NCBI RefSeq assembly: GCF_016862455.1
Contig: NZ_BOMZ01000017.1
Coordinates: 29,954-93,953 of the forward strand
Source: Actinoplanes utahensis
Lineage (GTDB): Bacteria > Actinomycetota > Actinomycetes > Mycobacteriales > Micromonosporaceae
DNA: 64,000 bases
Direction: 5' to 3'
How positions within the stretch are numbered: position 1 is the first letter of the stretch; each line of letters starts with the position of its first letter. Shown here piece by piece: positions 62,242 through 64,000 of this stretch. A model generated the notes under the pieces. That model ran no database searches and had not been told where the DNA came from. It saw only the letters and a program-made list of their open reading frames with translations. The translations under genes and the position numbers were made by a program.

Positions 62242-62718
62242 ATGCCACGGGAACAGGGCCGCAAGGTCGTCGCCTCCAACCGCAAGGCGTACCACGACTA
62301 CACCATCCTGGACACCTACGAGGCCGGCATGGTCCTCACCGGCACCGAGGTGAAGTCGCTGCGCGCCGGCCGTTCGTCGCTGGTCGACGCGTTCGGCCAC
62401 GAGAACGACGGCGAGATCTACCTGCACGGGATGCACATCCCGGAGTACACGCAGGGCACCTGGACCAACCACGAGCCGCGCCGCGTGCGCAAGCTGCTGC
62501 TGCACCGCGAAGAGATCCACAAGATGCTCGGCAAGCTGCGCGACGACGGCGTCACCCTGGTGCCGCTCTCGGTCTTCTTCCACAACGGGTACGCGAAGGT
62601 CGAGATCGGCGTCGCGAAGGGCAAGAAGAGTTACGACAAGCGGCAGGACATGGCGAGCCGGGACGCCCAGAAAGAGATCAACCGAGCCATGGGGCGGCGT
62701 GCCAAAGGCATGGACTGA
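62242..62718 (+). CDS. smpB: tmRNA-binding protein SmpB
   Basis: 158-residue SmpB, which binds the tRNA-like part of tmRNA and places it in stalled ribosomes for trans-translation. Family marks: [20 protein letters not shown] (about residues 10-29), [36 protein letters not shown], and the C-terminal tail [20 protein letters not shown] that enters the mRNA channel. It lies about 780 bases upstream of ssrA, so both parts of the rescue system are neighbours. Confidence 0.96.
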   Translation: MPREQGRKVVASNRKAYHDYTILDTYEAGMVLTGTEVKSLRAGRSSLVDAFGHENDGEIYLHGMHIPEYTQGTWTNHEPRRVRKLLLHREEIHKMLGKLRDDGVTLVPLSVFFHNGYAKVEIGVAKGKKSYDKRQDMASRDAQKEINRAMGRRAKGMD

Positions 62719-62776
62719 CGGGTATTCTCGCCCGCCGGACCCCTCCATCCTCTGCTGCCACTAGGGAGCCCACCCG

Positions 62777-63469
62777 TTGGCGAAGCATGCCGAACGTCAA
62801 TTCATCATCGCCCGGACCGTCTTCGGTTCGGCCGCCGCGCTTCTGCTCGGTCTCGTCGGCTGGGTGGCGATCCGATCCGGCGGGGGGCCGGAGGACGGCA
62901 GCGGCCAGCCGTTGCTGGTCCAGCCGACCACCACCCTCCAGGCGGCCGAGGGCGTCCTGCCCGCCGTCGCCGCGCCGCCCGTCGAGTCGTTCCGGGTCAC
63001 GCCGTCCGCCTCGTCGTCGCCGACCCCGTCGCCGTCGAAGTCGTCGCCCTCACCGTCGCCCTCGAAGTCGTCGCCCACGCCGTCGCAGAGCACCGGCAAG
63101 CCCAGCCTCAGCGTGTCGTCGTCGCCGTCGCGCACCAGCCCGTCGCCGGTCGCGGAGCCCCTGGCCGTGACCTACTCGACGAGCGCCTCCTGGCGGGACG
63201 GCTTCATCGCCGCGGTCAGGGTCGTCAACAACGGCACGTCCGCCCGGGATTGGACGGTCACCGTGACCTACCCGGGGAGCGCCGACATCGACGTGCGCGG
63301 CACCTGGAACGCCGCGGTCAGCCGCAGCGGCGACACCGTCACCCTGCGCGGTAAGTCGCTCGCCGCCGGAGCATCGGTCACCGCCGGCTTCCAGGCCGCC
63401 AAGGACACCGACGGCCTGGTGAAGCCGATCTCCTGCGCCCTTGGTGGCGGAGCCTGCCGGATGAGCTAA
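62777..63469 (+). CDS. membrane-anchored CBM2-like protein
   Basis: 230-residue protein with an N-terminal signal-anchor (about residues 9-30), a Ser/Pro linker (about 75-125, PSPSKSS repeats) and a C-terminal family 2 carbohydrate-binding-like domain (about 128-228: VTYSTSASWRDGFIAAVRVV, DWTVTVTYPGSADIDVRGTW). No catalytic domain is attached. Cysteines near the C-terminus (CALGGGAC) may form a disulfide. The TTG at 62777 follows AGGGAG at 62763-62768. Probably binds a polysaccharide at the cell surface. The gene is inserted between smpB and ssrA. Confidence 0.8.
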   Translation: MAKHAERQFIIARTVFGSAAALLLGLVGWVAIRSGGGPEDGSGQPLLVQPTTTLQAAEGVLPAVAAPPVESFRVTPSASSSPTPSPSKSSPSPSPSKSSPTPSQSTGKPSLSVSSSPSRTSPSPVAEPLAVTYSTSASWRDGFIAAVRVVNNGTSARDWTVTVTYPGSADIDVRGTWNAAVSRSGDTVTLRGKSLAAGASVTAGFQAAKDTDGLVKPISCALGGGACRMS

Positions 63470-63494
63470 GATTGCGACGCTGTGAAACAGACAT

Positions 63495-63873
63495 GGGGGT
63501 GACTGGTTTCGACTTCGTACGTGGAGACAGGGGAAGCGAGCCGAGGAAGCCGACGTCGTCTCGAGAATCGGTCGTCGGAAACTTATAAGCGCCAACGATA
63601 AGTTTGACGCTGACCAGTACGCTCTCGCCGCCTGAGGCAAGTAGCGTGGTCTGTCGGTCTGGGAGCGCCTCCGTCCCAGCTGCCGGCATCAGCTAGGAGG
63701 CTGGCCAATGGGTCCCGGTCACGGGGACCTTGCGGCGAGATCAATCAGTGACTGGGCCCGTCATCCGAACTTGCTCACGTGAGTCGGAGGGCCGAGTAGA
63801 GGCATAGTGAGCTGCGCTCGGAGAAGCCCTGACAAAGCAACGAAGGACCCGGGTTCGATTCCCGGCACCTCCA
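63495..63873 (+). ncRNA. ssrA: tmRNA
   Basis: About 379-nt tmRNA. The 5' acceptor strand GGGGGTG (63495-63501) pairs with CACCTCC (63866-63872), giving the G3-U70 wobble needed for alanylation. GACTGGTTTCGAC is the typical 5' D-like region and GGGTTCGATTCCC the T arm. The tag frame starts at the resume codon GCC 63591 and encodes ANDKFDADQYALAA before TGA 63633-63635; ALAA targets proteins for ClpXP-type degradation. The CCA end is not encoded (A then CGG), so it must be added. Confidence 0.95.
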
Positions 63874-63880
63874 CGGCATG

Positions 63881-63924
63881 ACGGCCCCCTGTTCGCGGAA
63901 AGCGCGAACCGGGGGCCGTTTCGG
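63881..63924 (+). terminator. terminator after ssrA
   Basis: ACGGCCCCC (63881-63889) pairs with GGGGGCCGT (63911-63919), with an inner GTTCGCG/CGCGAAC pairing, and TTTCGGTTTGT follows. Confidence 0.9.
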
Positions 63925-63932
63925 TTTGTCTG

Positions 63933-63955
63933 CTCCGGGGGCCGAGCCCCCGGAG
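63933..63955. repeat. 10-bp inverted repeat at the window end
   Basis: CTCCGGGGGC (63933-63942) and GCCCCCGGAG (63946-63955) are exact complements with a CGA loop. It may be a second terminator. Nothing further is recognised to the window end. Confidence 0.7.
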
Positions 63956-64000
63956 ACCCCGCGTTACGGTGGCTGCGGTCGGCGGCCCGCTCGCGGTCAC

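Noticed and set aside
63761..64000. 79-codon minus-strand frame over the tmRNA 3' end
   Set aside because: It covers the tRNA-like domain and terminator; its peptide is the common false ORF antisense to tRNA-like sequence.

Overview
The window is about 64 kb of very GC-rich DNA (mostly G or C at third codon positions, many GTG and TTG starts) from an actinobacterium. Its gene set fits a filamentous or sporulating actinomycete, perhaps a Micromonosporaceae member such as an Actinoplanes relative. That family-level guess is inference. Supporting signs are a WhiB-type developmental regulator, coenzyme F420 genes, an XRE/DUF397 pair, the mtrA-mtrB-lpqB operon, prfB as one unbroken frame, and a tmRNA with a tag ending in ALAA.

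Layout. 0-11.2 kb: distal part of a phage-tail-like contractile injection system (CIS): inner tube, LysM tube-cap protein, spike/VgrG-like protein, PAAR tip, gp25, baseplate J and a gpI-like tail protein. These are followed by a zinc-ribbon/membrane/discoidin protein that could anchor the particle, a SARP-type regulator and a DUF4157 protein. Sheath, ATPase and tape measure are not in the window and should lie upstream. 11.4-20.9 kb: metabolic and secreted functions: an NLP/NPP1 cytolysin-like protein, small membrane proteins, an Lrp regulator facing an M20 hydrolase and MFS exporter, a thioesterase, acetoacetyl-CoA ligase and a TIGR03089 protein. 21-31.6 kb: glycosyltransferase and manC, a Nudix gene coupled to fbiB-fbiA, fbiC (FO synthase), whiB, a metallopeptidase-family gene and DUF3499. 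31.6-36.7 kb: polysaccharide deacetylase, a DUF779/aldehyde dehydrogenase/GAF-regulator block and endonuclease V. 36.8-41.3 kb: manB, Trm112-like, SIS protein and manA, which with manC complete the route from fructose-6-phosphate to GDP-mannose. 41.3-43.5 kb: a gene-poor stretch with a candidate small transcript, then an XRE/DUF397 pair. 43.5-53.3 kb: mtrA-mtrB-lpqB, comF-like, hpf, a GNAT gene and secA. 53.3-57.5 kb: repeat-rich region with an Rv3235-family gene, a small HTH gene, a DUF6912-like gene and a membrane protein. 57.4-64 kb: PadR regulator, prfB, ftsE-ftsX with a LytM/M23 hydrolase, smpB, a CBM2-like protein and ssrA (tmRNA).

Much of 21-57 kb follows, from memory, the order around Rv3235-Rv3265 of Mycobacterium tuberculosis (manC, fbiA/B, whiB2, manB, SIS, manA, mtrAB-lpqB, comF, hpf, secA1), so it is conserved core chromosome. 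The CIS end and the repeat-rich intergenic regions are the variable parts. A recurring feature is a TAnnnT -10 box placed 6-9 bases before a start codon, which suggests many leaderless mRNAs. No CRISPR array, insertion sequence, prophage integrase or ordinary tRNA was seen.
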